Assembly: GCA_964408795.1 (NCBI GenBank)
Contig: CAYPAW010000011.1
Coordinates: 1-64,000, forward strand
Source of the DNA: JABMQB01 sp964408795
GTDB lineage: Bacteria > Bacteroidota > Bacteroidia > Bacteroidales > Prolixibacteraceae
DNA: 64,000 nt
Direction of reading: 5' to 3'
In this document: positions 32,103 to 42,030 of the stretch, one piece after another
How the letters are laid out: the number at the start of each line of letters is the position of its first letter
How positions within the stretch are numbered: position 1 is the first letter of the stretch
Program-made: the position numbers and the translations under genes
Notes under the pieces: generated by a model
The model's database searches: none
What the model saw: the letters and a program-made list of their open reading frames with translations, nothing else
What the model was told of the DNA's origin: nothing

Positions 32103-35100
32103 ATGAAAAGAATCATGCTATTGATTGCAATTGGCTTTTTTATAGGAGGGCAATTGCTTTATGCACAAACCAGGGAGATCTCGGGCAAAGTGACCAGTTC
32201 CGAAGACGGGACGTCGATTCCGGGAGCTTCTGTGGTTGTTGTTGGGACAACATTGGGAACGGTAACCGATGTGGATGGAGCATTTTCCCTGGTTATTCCG
32301 GAGGAGACCCAGACATTGATGGTGTCGTTTGTTGGGATGAGAACCCAGGAAGTTCCGATCGGATCTCAGACAACGTTTGACATTGTTTTGGTTCCCGACA
32401 TTTTCGGACTGGATGAGGTGGTGGTTGCGGGTGTTGCATCCGGAACACCGCGGAAAAAACTATCCATCTCCGTAGGAAAAGTAGGTGAGGAGGAACTGAA
32501 ACAGGTTCCGGCTTCTTCGGCTGCCGGTGCCCTGCAGGGGAAAGTTTCCGGGGTTACCATTGTCAAAGCAAACGGTAATCCGGGATCTGCTGCTTCCATC
32601 CGTTTACGAGGAGCAACGGCTATACGTGGTGGTCAGGGACCTTTGATCATTATCGACGGAGTGATGCTGGAAGGAACCCTTCAGGATGTCAATGTGGATG
32701 ATATTGCTTCCATGGAAGTGGTCAAAGGAGCAGCTGCTTCTGCGCTGTACGGTTCCCGTGCAGGCAACGGCGTTATCGTGATTACGACCAAAAGAGGGGA
32801 AGGACTTGCTGCCGGACAAACCATTGTTACTGTACGAAATGAATATGGACAATCCGGTCTCGCCAATGAGTTCCCGGTATCCACCCACCACTTCTACAAA
32901 CTGGCCGATGACTGGACCTCGGAAAACCGGTATACCAAATACCTGGGAGTAGTAATGTACGGCGACAATCCGGATACCGATACCGATCCGGCTCTCATCG
33001 GAACCCTGCTTTCCGGAGGACGTTTAGGAGCAGATGACCATTATATGGATAATCCGTTCGGAGTGGTGTATGACCATCTGAATGACTTCTATTCAGGAGG
33101 GAATTTTTATACCAATTACGTTTCAGTAGCCTCCAATATGAATCGAACCCGTTTTATGGTTTCATTTGAAAACTCGCATCAGGAAGGGATTATCTTTGGT
33201 GTCAGTGGGTATAAACGGAGAAACTTCAGGCTCAATGTAGACCACAGGTTTTCTGAAAAATTCTCCTTTACGTCAAGCAACCTGATCATCAAAGCCAATA
33301 CCGATAACAGCAGCATCGACTTTTTCTCACTGATGCAGTTGCAACCAGACATGGATTTACATGGCAAGAACCCGGATGGTACGGATTACCGCTTACGGGT
33401 CGACCAGTTCGGAACAACCATCAATCCGCTCTATCCAATTGCCAATATTGACAATACCAGCGACCGCAACCGTATCCTGAGTAGTTACGGATTTACCTAT
33501 AATCCACTGAGCTGGCTCTCACTGGAAGGACAATACAGTTTTGAAAAACAGGACAACTACGGTCACCATATGCAACCCAAAGGGTATTTGACCCTGGATA
33601 CGTATGAAACAGGAGGTACGAACGGGTATCTGAGCAAAAGTGCCTCTCAGCAGATGGCTCAGGTGTTTCAATTAACGGCCAATTTCAACAAACAATTTGG
33701 CGACTGGACCACCAAAGCCAAAGTGAGCTACCTCTATGAAGACAATCACTGGGAATCGTTTGGAACCTACGGATATACTTTTTCGGTAGATGGGATTCCC
33801 CAGTTTAATGTAATGGACCAGGCAACTGCCGGGAATTATTCCAGCGAAGGAGATATCCGGGCAGAGAATATTTTCGGGATCCTGGATTTGGATTATAAAT
33901 CAAAATATATCGGATCCTTTCTGTATCGTTACGACGGAGCCAGCCAGTTTGGTGAAAACGAACGGTGGAATCCCTATTTCAGGGCATCCGGTGCGTATCG
34001 TATTACCGAAGATTTCCCGATCAACGGGATCGATGAGCTAAAGATCCGTGCTGCATACGGTACTGCAGGAAACCGTCCGCCCTGGACTGCTCAGTATGAA
34101 ACCTTCAATATCTCCGGGGGTACTCCGGTGAAAAATCAGCTCGGGAACAAAAATTTAAAGCCTTCAAAAATTATTGAACAGGAAATCGGTTTGAATATGG
34201 AGTTTCTGAAAAAATTTGAATTTGAATTTGTCTATTCCAAAACCGATGCCAAGGATCAGCACTGGCCGGTTCCGCTTCCTGCTTCCCAGGGGTATAAAAC
34301 CCAATGGCAGAATATGGGGACTCTAACCTCAACCGTGTTTGAAGCAACATTGGGTGCACGGATTATTGAACAGCGGGATCTGGTGTGGAAAATGAACCTG
34401 ACCTTTGACCGGGTACGCCAGGAGATCACCCAGCTGGATGTAGCTCCCTTTACGACAGGTGCCAGAGGCAATGCCGGTGACCCGGGCGCTTTCTATATCG
34501 AGGAAGGGGCCATCTTCGGCGCAATGTTCGGTGAATATTTCCTTCGCTCAATGGATGAAATGAAAGAACAGCTGGCCTTGCTGGGAGAGACCACCTATGC
34601 CGGAAAAACCATTGATGACTTTACCCAGAACAGCGATGGCTACATTATTCCTATGGGCACCGAAGGGACTTACAAGGAAGTGCCCGTGAAAAAACTCGAT
34701 GAAAACGGAGTGCCTGAGACCGTACAAGTGGGCGATGGAAACCCCGATTTCCACATGGGAATAGCCAATACCATTACCTGGAAAGGCATCAACCTTTACC
34801 TGCTTCTCGACTGGAAACAGGGAGGAGATATCTACAGCCTGACCAACCAGTGGATGTACCGCGATAACCGTGCAGAAGCGATGGACCAGTACGGAAAACC
34901 GGAAAACCATAAAAAAACGTATGATTATTACAAAGCGCTTTACAACGTAAATACCTATAATAATCATTTTGTGGAAGATGGAACCTACCTTAAAATAAGG
35001 GAGCTTTCGCTCTATTACAATGTAAGTGGAAATTTACTTAACAAAGTATTGGGTGGATTTATCAAAGAGTTTAAGATCGGAGTGATGGGGCGTAACCTAT

Positions 35101-35240
35101 ATACCTTCACCAACTATTCCGGTTACGATCCGGAGGTGGGTAGTACAGAAGGAGATGGAGACAACACCATACAGGCCTGGGATGAATTTGCCTATCCGAA
35201 TTTCAGGACATTAACCGGATCCATCGAGTTTAAATTTTAA
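32103..35240 (+). CDS. SusC-family TonB-dependent outer membrane transporter (first pair)
   Basis: 1045 residues. Signal peptide ending near YAQ (residue ~22), a carboxypeptidase-regulatory-like domain (REISGKVTSSEDGTSIPGAS), the TonB-box-like LDEVVVAG, a plug (GALQGKVSGVTIVKANG; LRGATAIRGGQGPLIIIDGV; DIASMEVVKGAAASALYGSRAGNGVIVITTKRG read with its interruption) and a barrel ending in KF with a terminal aromatic. SusC proteins import oligosaccharides or other large nutrients with the lid lipoprotein SusD, encoded 9 bases downstream. No polysaccharide-degrading enzyme is near, so the substrate is unknown. Confidence 0.95.
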   Translation: MKRIMLLIAIGFFIGGQLLYAQTREISGKVTSSEDGTSIPGASVVVVGTTLGTVTDVDGAFSLVIPEETQTLMVSFVGMRTQEVPIGSQTTFDIVLVPDIFGLDEVVVAGVASGTPRKKLSISVGKVGEEELKQVPASSAAGALQGKVSGVTIVKANGNPGSAASIRLRGATAIRGGQGPLIIIDGVMLEGTLQDVNVDDIASMEVVKGAAASALYGSRAGNGVIVITTKRGEGLAAGQTIVTVRNEYGQSGLANEFPVSTHHFYKLADDWTSENRYTKYLGVVMYGDNPDTDTDPALIGTLLSGGRLGADDHYMDNPFGVVYDHLNDFYSGGNFYTNYVSVASNMNRTRFMVSFENSHQEGIIFGVSGYKRRNFRLNVDHRFSEKFSFTSSNLIIKANTDNSSIDFFSLMQLQPDMDLHGKNPDGTDYRLRVDQFGTTINPLYPIANIDNTSDRNRILSSYGFTYNPLSWLSLEGQYSFEKQDNYGHHMQPKGYLTLDTYETGGTNGYLSKSASQQMAQVFQLTANFNKQFGDWTTKAKVSYLYEDNHWESFGTYGYTFSVDGIPQFNVMDQATAGNYSSEGDIRAENIFGILDLDYKSKYIGSFLYRYDGASQFGENERWNPYFRASGAYRITEDFPINGIDELKIRAAYGTAGNRPPWTAQYETFNISGGTPVKNQLGNKNLKPSKIIEQEIGLNMEFLKKFEFEFVYSKTDAKDQHWPVPLPASQGYKTQWQNMGTLTSTVFEATLGARIIEQRDLVWKMNLTFDRVRQEITQLDVAPFTTGARGNAGDPGAFYIEEGAIFGAMFGEYFLRSMDEMKEQLALLGETTYAGKTIDDFTQNSDGYIIPMGTEGTYKEVPVKKLDENGVPETVQVGDGNPDFHMGIANTITWKGINLYLLLDWKQGGDIYSLTNQWMYRDNRAEAMDQYGKPENHKKTYDYYKALYNVNTYNNHFVEDGTYLKIRELSLYYNVSGNLLNKVLGGFIKEFKIGVMGRNLYTFTNYSGYDPEVGSTEGDGDNTIQAWDEFAYPNFRTLTGSIEFKF

Positions 35241-35249
35241 TGGTAAAAA

Positions 35250-36812
35250 ATGAACAATATGAAAACAAAATTGAATAAACTGGCTTTTGCCTTAATCTTA
35301 ACGATGGGGTTGCTCACTTTCGGGTGTGCCGACCTGGTGGTAGAAAATTTAAACGAGCCTGATTCATCGAAAGCCCTGGCCAATCCGGATGATTTAACAA
35401 GTCTGGCCGGTGGAGCATTCCGTACCTTGCACAATGCCATGCAGGAATACGACGGGCCTGCCTTGTCGATGGTTGTCATGGCTGACCAGGGAACTTGTTC
35501 CTGGGGAAATGCCGCGATGAATGATCTTTCCCATGAACCGCGCACCGATACCCGGATGGTGAATAGCCTTACGTATGCCTATTTCCCGATCATTCGGGTT
35601 TTCTGGGAAGACAGCTATGCTTCCATTTCGGCAGTAAACGATGTGTTGCGAGCCATTGAGGAAAAAGGAATTCAGATGGGTGAAGGGGGTGCCGATACCG
35701 AAATGGTTCGGGCATGGTCCTACTTTGTCAGCGGGGTGGCTCATGGCTATCTGGGGCTGACGTATGACCAGGGGAACCTGATTAAATGGGATACCGACCT
35801 GGAAACCCTGGAACTCACACCCTGGCAAACCTTGATCGACGGATCCCTGGAATTGCTCGACCAGGCAATCAGCATTGCCAATGGCAATTCATTTGAAATA
35901 CCTGCCAAATGGCTGGGCGGTGAATCCTATACCAATGCCGAGTTATCGCAGTTGGCCAGTACCTATGCAGCCCGCATCCTGACTTACAGCTCACGAAACA
36001 AAGCACACAACGAAGGGATTGACTGGAATAAAGTACTGAGTTATGCCAGCAACGGCATTCAGAAACCCCTGAAGCCTGAATTAGGTGATAACTATGATTT
36101 CTATGATATGTACCTGGTGTACCAGCGCTATCCCGGATGGGGTCGTGTGGACCACCGGATCATCAATTTGATGGATCCCGATTATCCGAGCCGCTGGCCC
36201 ATGGACGCAAGTGGTTCTTGGACCACAGCGGACGGACAAGATCCCGGCCAGGCAGAATCGGATGATGCAAGACTGCTCTCTGATTTTGGCTACCTGCCTG
36301 AAAATGCGTTCTCGGCCGATAGAGGATACTACCACTGGTCACATTACCGCTATAAGCGGTACGATGATGTGTTTACCAGCGTCTGGTATGGAAGCAAGCC
36401 CAAATCTTCGATGCTGGTTTGGGAAAATGAAATGCTGAAAGCAGAAGCGATGGTGCGTACAGGAAATGTGGCCGGCGCCGTATCCATACTGAATGACCCG
36501 AACGGATCACGTAAACTGAGAGGTCAATTGCCCGATGTAACGGCAACCAGCGCACCCGATGTGCTCTGGACCATATTCTACGAAAGAGATGTAGACCTGA
36601 TGGACAGTGGTATGGGTATTGGTTTCTTCGACATGAGAAGAAGGGATATGCTGCAGCGGGGAACCATCCTCCATTACCCGGTTCCCATGACGGAACTTGA
36701 AATTATCCAGGCACCCATTTATACCATCGGCGGAACCGAACCGGATGGTGAAAATGTATCGAACGGAAGCTGGACCGGACGGGATGGACTTACCTCTCCT
36801 CCATCAAATTAA
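35250..36812 (+). CDS. SusD/RagB-family surface lipoprotein (first pair)
   Basis: 520 residues with lipobox LTFGC, an outer-membrane surface lipoprotein acting as the lid of the preceding SusC. Helical TPR-like pairs are visible (VRAWSYFVSGVAHGYLGLTYDQGN; LSQLASTYAARILTYSSRN), as is the C-terminal MLVWENEMLKAEAMVRTGN with FYERDVDLMDSGMGIGFFDMRRRD typical of the family. Two in-frame starts exist, at 35250 and 35259; the second gives the more usual signal MKTKLNKLAF. It is followed after 22 bases by a third lipoprotein gene. Confidence 0.92.
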   Translation: MNNMKTKLNKLAFALILTMGLLTFGCADLVVENLNEPDSSKALANPDDLTSLAGGAFRTLHNAMQEYDGPALSMVVMADQGTCSWGNAAMNDLSHEPRTDTRMVNSLTYAYFPIIRVFWEDSYASISAVNDVLRAIEEKGIQMGEGGADTEMVRAWSYFVSGVAHGYLGLTYDQGNLIKWDTDLETLELTPWQTLIDGSLELLDQAISIANGNSFEIPAKWLGGESYTNAELSQLASTYAARILTYSSRNKAHNEGIDWNKVLSYASNGIQKPLKPELGDNYDFYDMYLVYQRYPGWGRVDHRIINLMDPDYPSRWPMDASGSWTTADGQDPGQAESDDARLLSDFGYLPENAFSADRGYYHWSHYRYKRYDDVFTSVWYGSKPKSSMLVWENEMLKAEAMVRTGNVAGAVSILNDPNGSRKLRGQLPDVTATSAPDVLWTIFYERDVDLMDSGMGIGFFDMRRRDMLQRGTILHYPVPMTELEIIQAPIYTIGGTEPDGENVSNGSWTGRDGLTSPPSN

Positions 36813-36834
36813 TAAACCTAAAAAACGAGAACAA

Positions 36835-37647
36835 ATGAGAAATAAAGTATTTTATACCATAGTATTGGGGTTGGTGGTTTCCTTGTTCAATTCATGTGAA
36901 ACTCCTCCGATCGAAGCAGCACAGGAGGCTTACGATTACAATAAAATTCAACCCAAAGTGTTAGGCATGACCGGTCCCTCATTGGTGATACAAACCTTTA
37001 CAGGGGTGTTTACGGTGAATTATGATCGCGGTGGATCTACCTGGAACTGGAGTGCAGAAAATGCTACGGTTGAAAGTGTTAGCGAAGATACACGGGTGGC
37101 TACCTTCCGGTTCAACGAATTCCCGGATGATGGTACGGCCACCGTCATTGTAACCGAGACCACTATGGGTGGAGTTACATCGGAACCCGTAAGTAAGGAA
37201 GTCACCGTGCAGAAATATTGTCCCCTGGTTAACGGTGTGGCCGACCTCGCAGGTCACTGGACCGGTACCGGTACAGACGGTTATCCGGCTGATATAACAA
37301 CCGTAGTAAGCGGATCGGACCTCGAAGTATCCGGGGTGAGCGAAGACTTTATTCAGGATTGGTGGGGAGAAAAGATCCTCGAAGGGGGTTCATTCAAGAT
37401 GACCGTGAACGAGGATGGAACACTCAAAATCCCAAGACAGTATATTTATACAACGGAATGGGATGGTGCCCCGTATCGCTATGAAATTGAGGGATCCGGA
37501 ACCTGGGACAATTGCGGGGCGACTCCTGCCATGATCATTGAATACGATATCTATTACGAAGGGGATAGCGACGGACTGGGAGCTACCTACGGTCCGGGAT
37601 ATTTCGATGGAATCACCTTTTTTACTGTGTCCATTCAGATGGATTAA
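36835..37647 (+). CDS. Surface lipoprotein of the first SusC/D operon
   Basis: 270 residues. Lipobox FNSC (Cys ~20), then an immunoglobulin-like or PKD-like domain (PSLVIQTFTGVFTVNYDRGG ... NEFPDDGTATVIVTETTMGG). A C-terminal beta-rich domain of ~130 residues follows (LAGHWTGTGTDGYPADITT, GGSFKMTVNEDGTLKIPRQ), similar in layout to lipocalin-like Bacteroidota domains. It takes the place of SusE/SusF-type ligand-binding lipoproteins. The reading frame opens inside susD, but the ATG at 36835 directly precedes the signal peptide. No enzyme motif is visible. A strong terminator follows. Confidence 0.8.
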   Translation: MRNKVFYTIVLGLVVSLFNSCETPPIEAAQEAYDYNKIQPKVLGMTGPSLVIQTFTGVFTVNYDRGGSTWNWSAENATVESVSEDTRVATFRFNEFPDDGTATVIVTETTMGGVTSEPVSKEVTVQKYCPLVNGVADLAGHWTGTGTDGYPADITTVVSGSDLEVSGVSEDFIQDWWGEKILEGGSFKMTVNEDGTLKIPRQYIYTTEWDGAPYRYEIEGSGTWDNCGATPAMIIEYDIYYEGDSDGLGATYGPGYFDGITFFTVSIQMD

Positions 37648-37670
37648 AATAGCGTAATCAAAGCAAAGTA

Positions 37671-37705
37671 AAAAAAGCCGGCGGACTTGTTCCCCGGCTT
37701 TTTTT
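37671..37705 (+). terminator. Terminator of the first SusC/D operon
   Basis: AAAAAAGCCGG / CCGGCTTTTTTT hairpin with a T7 tail, 23 bases after the lipoprotein stop. Its right arm lies inside the promoter of the next gene. Confidence 0.9.
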
Positions 37706-37714
37706 ATATCTTCG
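37688..37714 (+). promoter_or_regulatory. Promoter of the HAD phosphatase gene
   Basis: TTG (37688-37690), about 16 bases, then TATCTTCG (37707-37714), one mismatch from TAnnTTTG. Transcription would start near 37719, so the ATGs at 37719/37722 would have no leader and the ATG at 37743 is favoured. The box overlaps the upstream terminator. Confidence 0.5.
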
Positions 37715-37742
37715 CGCCATGATGGAAAAACCAGGTACGGGC

Positions 37743-38468
37743 ATGAAAAAATATCAAACCCTGTTCTTCGACCTTGACAATACCCTGTGGGATTTCGATA
37801 AAAATTCCAGGAGAGCCTTATTCACCGCGTATAAAACCTGGAAGATCGGTGATTCCGGGACCGGCTTTTCTGCTTTTTATGGTTCGTATGCTAGCAACAA
37901 CGCCCGGATGTGGGAAAAGTACAGGAACAAGGAAATTTCCAAACAGGAATTGATCCGCAAACGATTTGAATTAACCTTCCTCGATAGCAACGTCAGTCAT
38001 GTGGATCCCCTGGAATTTAATGAAACCTACCTCAACGATATGCCGGAACACACCATTCTTATCGAAGGAGCCCGGGATCTGCTCGATTACCTCCGTTCGA
38101 AACATTATTCCCTTCACATGATTACCAACGGCTTCAAAGAAGTACAGCTTAAAAAACTGGAGAAATCAAAGCTTTCAGAATATTTTGGAAAGGTCATTGT
38201 TTCTGAAACCCTTAAAGCTCCTAAACCGGATGAAACCATTTTCGAGTATGCACTGAAATCCACCAATGCAAAGAAAAGCCACAGCCTGATGGTCGGCGAC
38301 TCCTGGGAGGTCGATATCGTAGGAGCCATGAAAGCCGGCATAGACCAGGTTCATTATGTCAGAAACGGAGGGCTGACCTTTAATCCGGAAGAACGCAATT
38401 TGGTGGTTCAGTATAAAACAAAAACCTTCCGGATCGACGCATTGAACCAATTGAAAGAGGTTCTGTAA
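37743..38468 (+). CDS. HAD-family noncanonical pyrimidine nucleotidase (YjjG type)
   Basis: 241 residues. HAD motif I FFDLDNTLWDF with the nucleophilic aspartate, motif II in HMITNGFKEVQLKKLEKS, motif III lysine in SETLKAPKPDETIF, motif IV VGDSWEVDIVGAMKAG. The layout is that of YjjG/YfnB nucleotidases, which remove phosphate from unusual pyrimidine nucleotides; substrate specificity is not provable here. It is a single-gene unit between two SusC/D systems, with no functional link visible. Start chosen at MKKYQTLFF because of the promoter and because relatives start so. Confidence 0.88.
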   Translation: MKKYQTLFFDLDNTLWDFDKNSRRALFTAYKTWKIGDSGTGFSAFYGSYASNNARMWEKYRNKEISKQELIRKRFELTFLDSNVSHVDPLEFNETYLNDMPEHTILIEGARDLLDYLRSKHYSLHMITNGFKEVQLKKLEKSKLSEYFGKVIVSETLKAPKPDETIFEYALKSTNAKKSHSLMVGDSWEVDIVGAMKAGIDQVHYVRNGGLTFNPEERNLVVQYKTKTFRIDALNQLKEVL

Positions 38469-38614
38469 TGGATAGGCCTGATAATGCCCTCAACTGAATT
38501 CTTTAACAGATCAATCCATGGTTACAGTTCTTCTGATGTATTTTTTATGTTACAATCGGTTTATATATGCAGTTTTTTAACTTCCATAATTATTTTATAA
38601 CTCATATTTTTTTA

Positions 38615-38622
38615 TAAATTTG
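38615..38622 (+). promoter_or_regulatory. -7 element upstream of second SusC
   Basis: TAAATTTG matches TAnnTTTG, leaving a leader of about 80 bases. The -33 region is T-rich without a clear TTTG. The remainder of the 240-base gap is very AT-rich and shows no gene. Confidence 0.4.
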
Positions 38623-38708
38623 TCTTTCTTTAATTGAAATTTTAAACAATAAAGTAAAAAAAATGGAACTTTAATTTTTATGCTATTTTATAATTTAAAA
38701 TTATTTCT

Positions 38709-41700
38709 ATGAAAAAGATTACGTTATTCTTATCGCTTTTTCTATTCATGGGGATCTTTGTTGCACTGGGTCAGACGAGGCAGATTACCGGAACGGTTAC
38801 CTCGTCGGAAGACGATGTGCCAATTCCCGGTGTTTCAGTGGCTGTCAAAGGGACAACCCTTGGAACGGTTACCGACATGGATGGAGAATTTGCATTGCAG
38901 GTTCCGGAGGATGCCAGAACGCTGGTAGTTAGTTTTGTGGGTATGAAGACCCGGGAGATTGAGCTGGGTTCAACCACGACCTACAATGTGGCTCTGGAAC
39001 CGGATGTTTTGGGTATTGATGAAGTGGTTGTCACTGCACTCGGCATCAGCCGTGAGAAAAAATCGCTGGGGTATGCCGTGCAGGATGTAAAAAGCGATGA
39101 ACTGGTAAAAGCTGCTGCACCGAATGTTATTTCTTCCTTGGCCGGAAAAGTAGCCGGTGTACAGATCAACCAGATCGGAGGCCAGATTGGTGCTTCCTCG
39201 CGAATTGTCATCCGGGGGAACAGTTCCTTTGGCGACAACCAACCGCTGATCGTAGTAGATGGTATCCCGGTTTCAAATGATACCAAAAATCAAAACGATG
39301 TGGACTATGGAAGCGGGCTGTACGATATCAACCCACAGGATATTGAGTCTATATCTGTCCTGAAAGGGGGAGCTGCAGCTGCTTTGTATGGTATGCGGGC
39401 CGGTCATGGCGTGATCCTGATTTCAACCAAATCAGGCTCCGGAAAAGCCAAAGGAGTTACGGTGGATTACAACGGAAACTTTAACTTTGACCAGGTCCAT
39501 TCAATCCAGAGATGGCAGAACAAATACGGGCAAGGCTATCTTGGAAGTGAATACTACTGGAAACATTACAGCGATGCCTGGGGCATTGATGGGACCTATC
39601 AGGAATATGCCCAGGGGGATTATCATCCGGGGATTGGTTTTTCCTACCTCGATGGACTTGGAAATGGCGTGAATGATGGGATGGACGAAAGCTGGGGTCC
39701 AAGGCTTGATATCGGTCTTAAACTTCCTCAGTTTACCAGCCCGGTTGCAGCCGATGGAACACGAACCCCCACCGACTGGGTTTCACACCCGGATAATGTG
39801 AAGAATTTCTATGAGTTGGGACATACCACCAACCACAATATTGCCGTAACTTCGGTTACCGACAATTCACGTACGCGGTTGTCTTTTGGTGTCCGGGATC
39901 AATTGGGGGTTCTTCCAAATACCGACCTGGCCCGTTACTCTGCAGCGGTTAATTCGTATATGCGAATGAGTCAACTTATCGAAATTGACCTTTCTATGAA
40001 TTATACCCGCACCGAAAGCGATAACCTTCCGGTAACGGAATACAACGCCAGTAACCCGATGCAGTCATTTGGCCAGTGGTTTGGCCGTCAGGTGGATATG
40101 CAAGCCCTGAAAGAACACTGGCAGGAAAAACTGCCCACCGGAATGCCGTACAACTGGAATAGCAACTACCACAACAACCCCTACTGGAGTATGAATAAAA
40201 ATACCAATTCCTATCAGCGGGACCGGATATTTGGAAAAACTTCTTTGTTCATTGAACCTACGGATTTCCTGAAAGTGGAAGGTCGTCTGGGATTTGATTT
40301 TTATAACACCAAGACCCGACCCATTCTCACGTACGGATCGAATGAAACCCTGTTGGATGCATCCACCGCATCTTTTGAAGGAGGGTGGTTCCGTCTCAAT
40401 CAGCAGAAAAATACCGAGCTGAATGCCGATCTCATTGCCTATTTTGAAAAGACTTTCGGGGATATTTCTGTAAATCTTCTTGCCGGGGCCAACTACCGGA
40501 ATTTACGCTGGGAAGCTTCCACCATTGGGGCCAATGCCTTAACGGTTCCGGATTTATTTACCGTTTCCAATGCCAAAGGTAGCGCCGTAAATTCCATGGA
40601 TCACACCTGGATCCGGAGCAACAGCGTTTATGGATCCGGGTCCATTGGGTATGATAACTGGATATTCCTTGATGCCAGTGTTCGCAACGACTGGTCATCG
40701 ACCATTGCCGATGCCTTTTTCTATCCGGCTTTCAGTTTAAGTGTATTGCCGTTCGATGCCTTTGATTTTGAATCGGACATTTTCTCATATTTGAAACTTC
40801 GGGGAGGCTGGTCGAAAGTTGGATCCGCCACCGGCGCTTACCGTACCGATCCCTATTTTTCTGCAGGAACTTATACCATTAATGGGGTAACTCAGTATAA
40901 CCAATCCACAGAATTCCCGCCGGCAGCTCTTCAACCCGAAGAGGTGGTAACAACGGAATTCGGTTTGGAAGCCAATTTCCTGAACAACAGGCTGGGACTG
41001 GATGTTGCGCTCTACGACAAAACAACGACCAACCAGATCATGAGTGTGGCTATTTCCAAAGCTACCGGCTACAATACCACGCTGGTTAACGCCGGTGAAA
41101 TCAACAACAAAGGAGTTGAAGTGCAACTGAGAGGTTCCATCCTAAAATCCAACAATGGATTCAACTGGGATATCATTTTGAACTGGGCAAAAGACAAGAG
41201 CGAAATCGTAGAACTTTATACCGATCCCGTTACCGGGGATGAGCTTGAATCGTACAACCTGGGGAGCCAGTGGGGTACTTATGTGCAGGCCCGCCCGGGA
41301 GAACCCTGGGGGGTTATTTACGGAACAGGAATGCTTCGTAGGGAATCGGATGATGCGATTATTGTAGGTTCCAACGGACGCCCCATGTTGGAATCAAACA
41401 TAAAGCTGGGCGATGTTAATACCGATTGGATTGGCGGCATCCGGAATGAATTTTCCTATAAAAACCTGAGCTTCGGATTCCTGATTGACATCCGTCAAGG
41501 GGGCGATATCTTCAGTGTATCTCAGATGTTCGGTGCTTATTCGGGTATGCTTGAGTTTACTGCACTGGATGACCACCGTGAAAACGGTATCGTTTTAGGC
41601 CAGAATTACATGGAAGACGAAACCTTTGTGAAAGTAGTCACAGAAAATGCAGACGACATTCAAAATTCAGAATTTGCTGAAAATGATATTACAACATCCG

Positions 41701-42011
41701 CTCAGGGATTCTTTGAATCGTTCTACAGCAACCGTGAATTATCCGTCTACGATGGTTCATACGGAAAATTGCGCGAAGCCCATGTAACCTATACATTGCC
41801 CAAAAACCTGTTTGGTACAACAGGTTTTGTTAAGGGAGGTTCTGTTGGATTGGTTGGAAACAACCTGGCCATTTTGTGGCGTCATAAATCCAATATTTCA
41901 GGGCTTGATCCGGAAAACACCACGGGAAGCGGAAACGGAAGCGTTGGATTGGAATCAACCTCTTTCCCGCCATACCGTAGTTTTGGGATTAAATTAAATC
42001 TTACATTTTAA
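38709..42011 (+). CDS. SusC-family TonB-dependent outer membrane transporter (second pair)
   Basis: 1100 residues. Signal peptide (SLFLFMGIFVALGQ), regulatory-like domain (ITGTVTSSEDDVPIPGVSVAV), LGIDEVVVTALGI before the plug, plug segments SSLAGKVAGVQINQIGG, IRGNSSFGDNQPLIVVDG and ESISVLKGGAAAALYGMRAG, then a barrel ending in LNLTF. The EVVVTALGI form and the length place it in the SusC subgroup that pairs with SusD-like_2 proteins, as found here. It resembles the first SusC only moderately, so the two are not a recent duplication. Substrate unknown. Confidence 0.95.
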   Translation: MKKITLFLSLFLFMGIFVALGQTRQITGTVTSSEDDVPIPGVSVAVKGTTLGTVTDMDGEFALQVPEDARTLVVSFVGMKTREIELGSTTTYNVALEPDVLGIDEVVVTALGISREKKSLGYAVQDVKSDELVKAAAPNVISSLAGKVAGVQINQIGGQIGASSRIVIRGNSSFGDNQPLIVVDGIPVSNDTKNQNDVDYGSGLYDINPQDIESISVLKGGAAAALYGMRAGHGVILISTKSGSGKAKGVTVDYNGNFNFDQVHSIQRWQNKYGQGYLGSEYYWKHYSDAWGIDGTYQEYAQGDYHPGIGFSYLDGLGNGVNDGMDESWGPRLDIGLKLPQFTSPVAADGTRTPTDWVSHPDNVKNFYELGHTTNHNIAVTSVTDNSRTRLSFGVRDQLGVLPNTDLARYSAAVNSYMRMSQLIEIDLSMNYTRTESDNLPVTEYNASNPMQSFGQWFGRQVDMQALKEHWQEKLPTGMPYNWNSNYHNNPYWSMNKNTNSYQRDRIFGKTSLFIEPTDFLKVEGRLGFDFYNTKTRPILTYGSNETLLDASTASFEGGWFRLNQQKNTELNADLIAYFEKTFGDISVNLLAGANYRNLRWEASTIGANALTVPDLFTVSNAKGSAVNSMDHTWIRSNSVYGSGSIGYDNWIFLDASVRNDWSSTIADAFFYPAFSLSVLPFDAFDFESDIFSYLKLRGGWSKVGSATGAYRTDPYFSAGTYTINGVTQYNQSTEFPPAALQPEEVVTTEFGLEANFLNNRLGLDVALYDKTTTNQIMSVAISKATGYNTTLVNAGEINNKGVEVQLRGSILKSNNGFNWDIILNWAKDKSEIVELYTDPVTGDELESYNLGSQWGTYVQARPGEPWGVIYGTGMLRRESDDAIIVGSNGRPMLESNIKLGDVNTDWIGGIRNEFSYKNLSFGFLIDIRQGGDIFSVSQMFGAYSGMLEFTALDDHRENGIVLGQNYMEDETFVKVVTENADDIQNSEFAENDITTSAQGFFESFYSNRELSVYDGSYGKLREAHVTYTLPKNLFGTTGFVKGGSVGLVGNNLAILWRHKSNISGLDPENTTGSGNGSVGLESTSFPPYRSFGIKLNLTF

Positions 42012-42030
42012 CGATTAATATTGAATGATT

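Noticed and set aside
37719..37742. Earlier start codons of the HAD gene (37719 and 37722)
   Set aside because: They coincide with the expected transcription start and add residues not found in the YjjG family.
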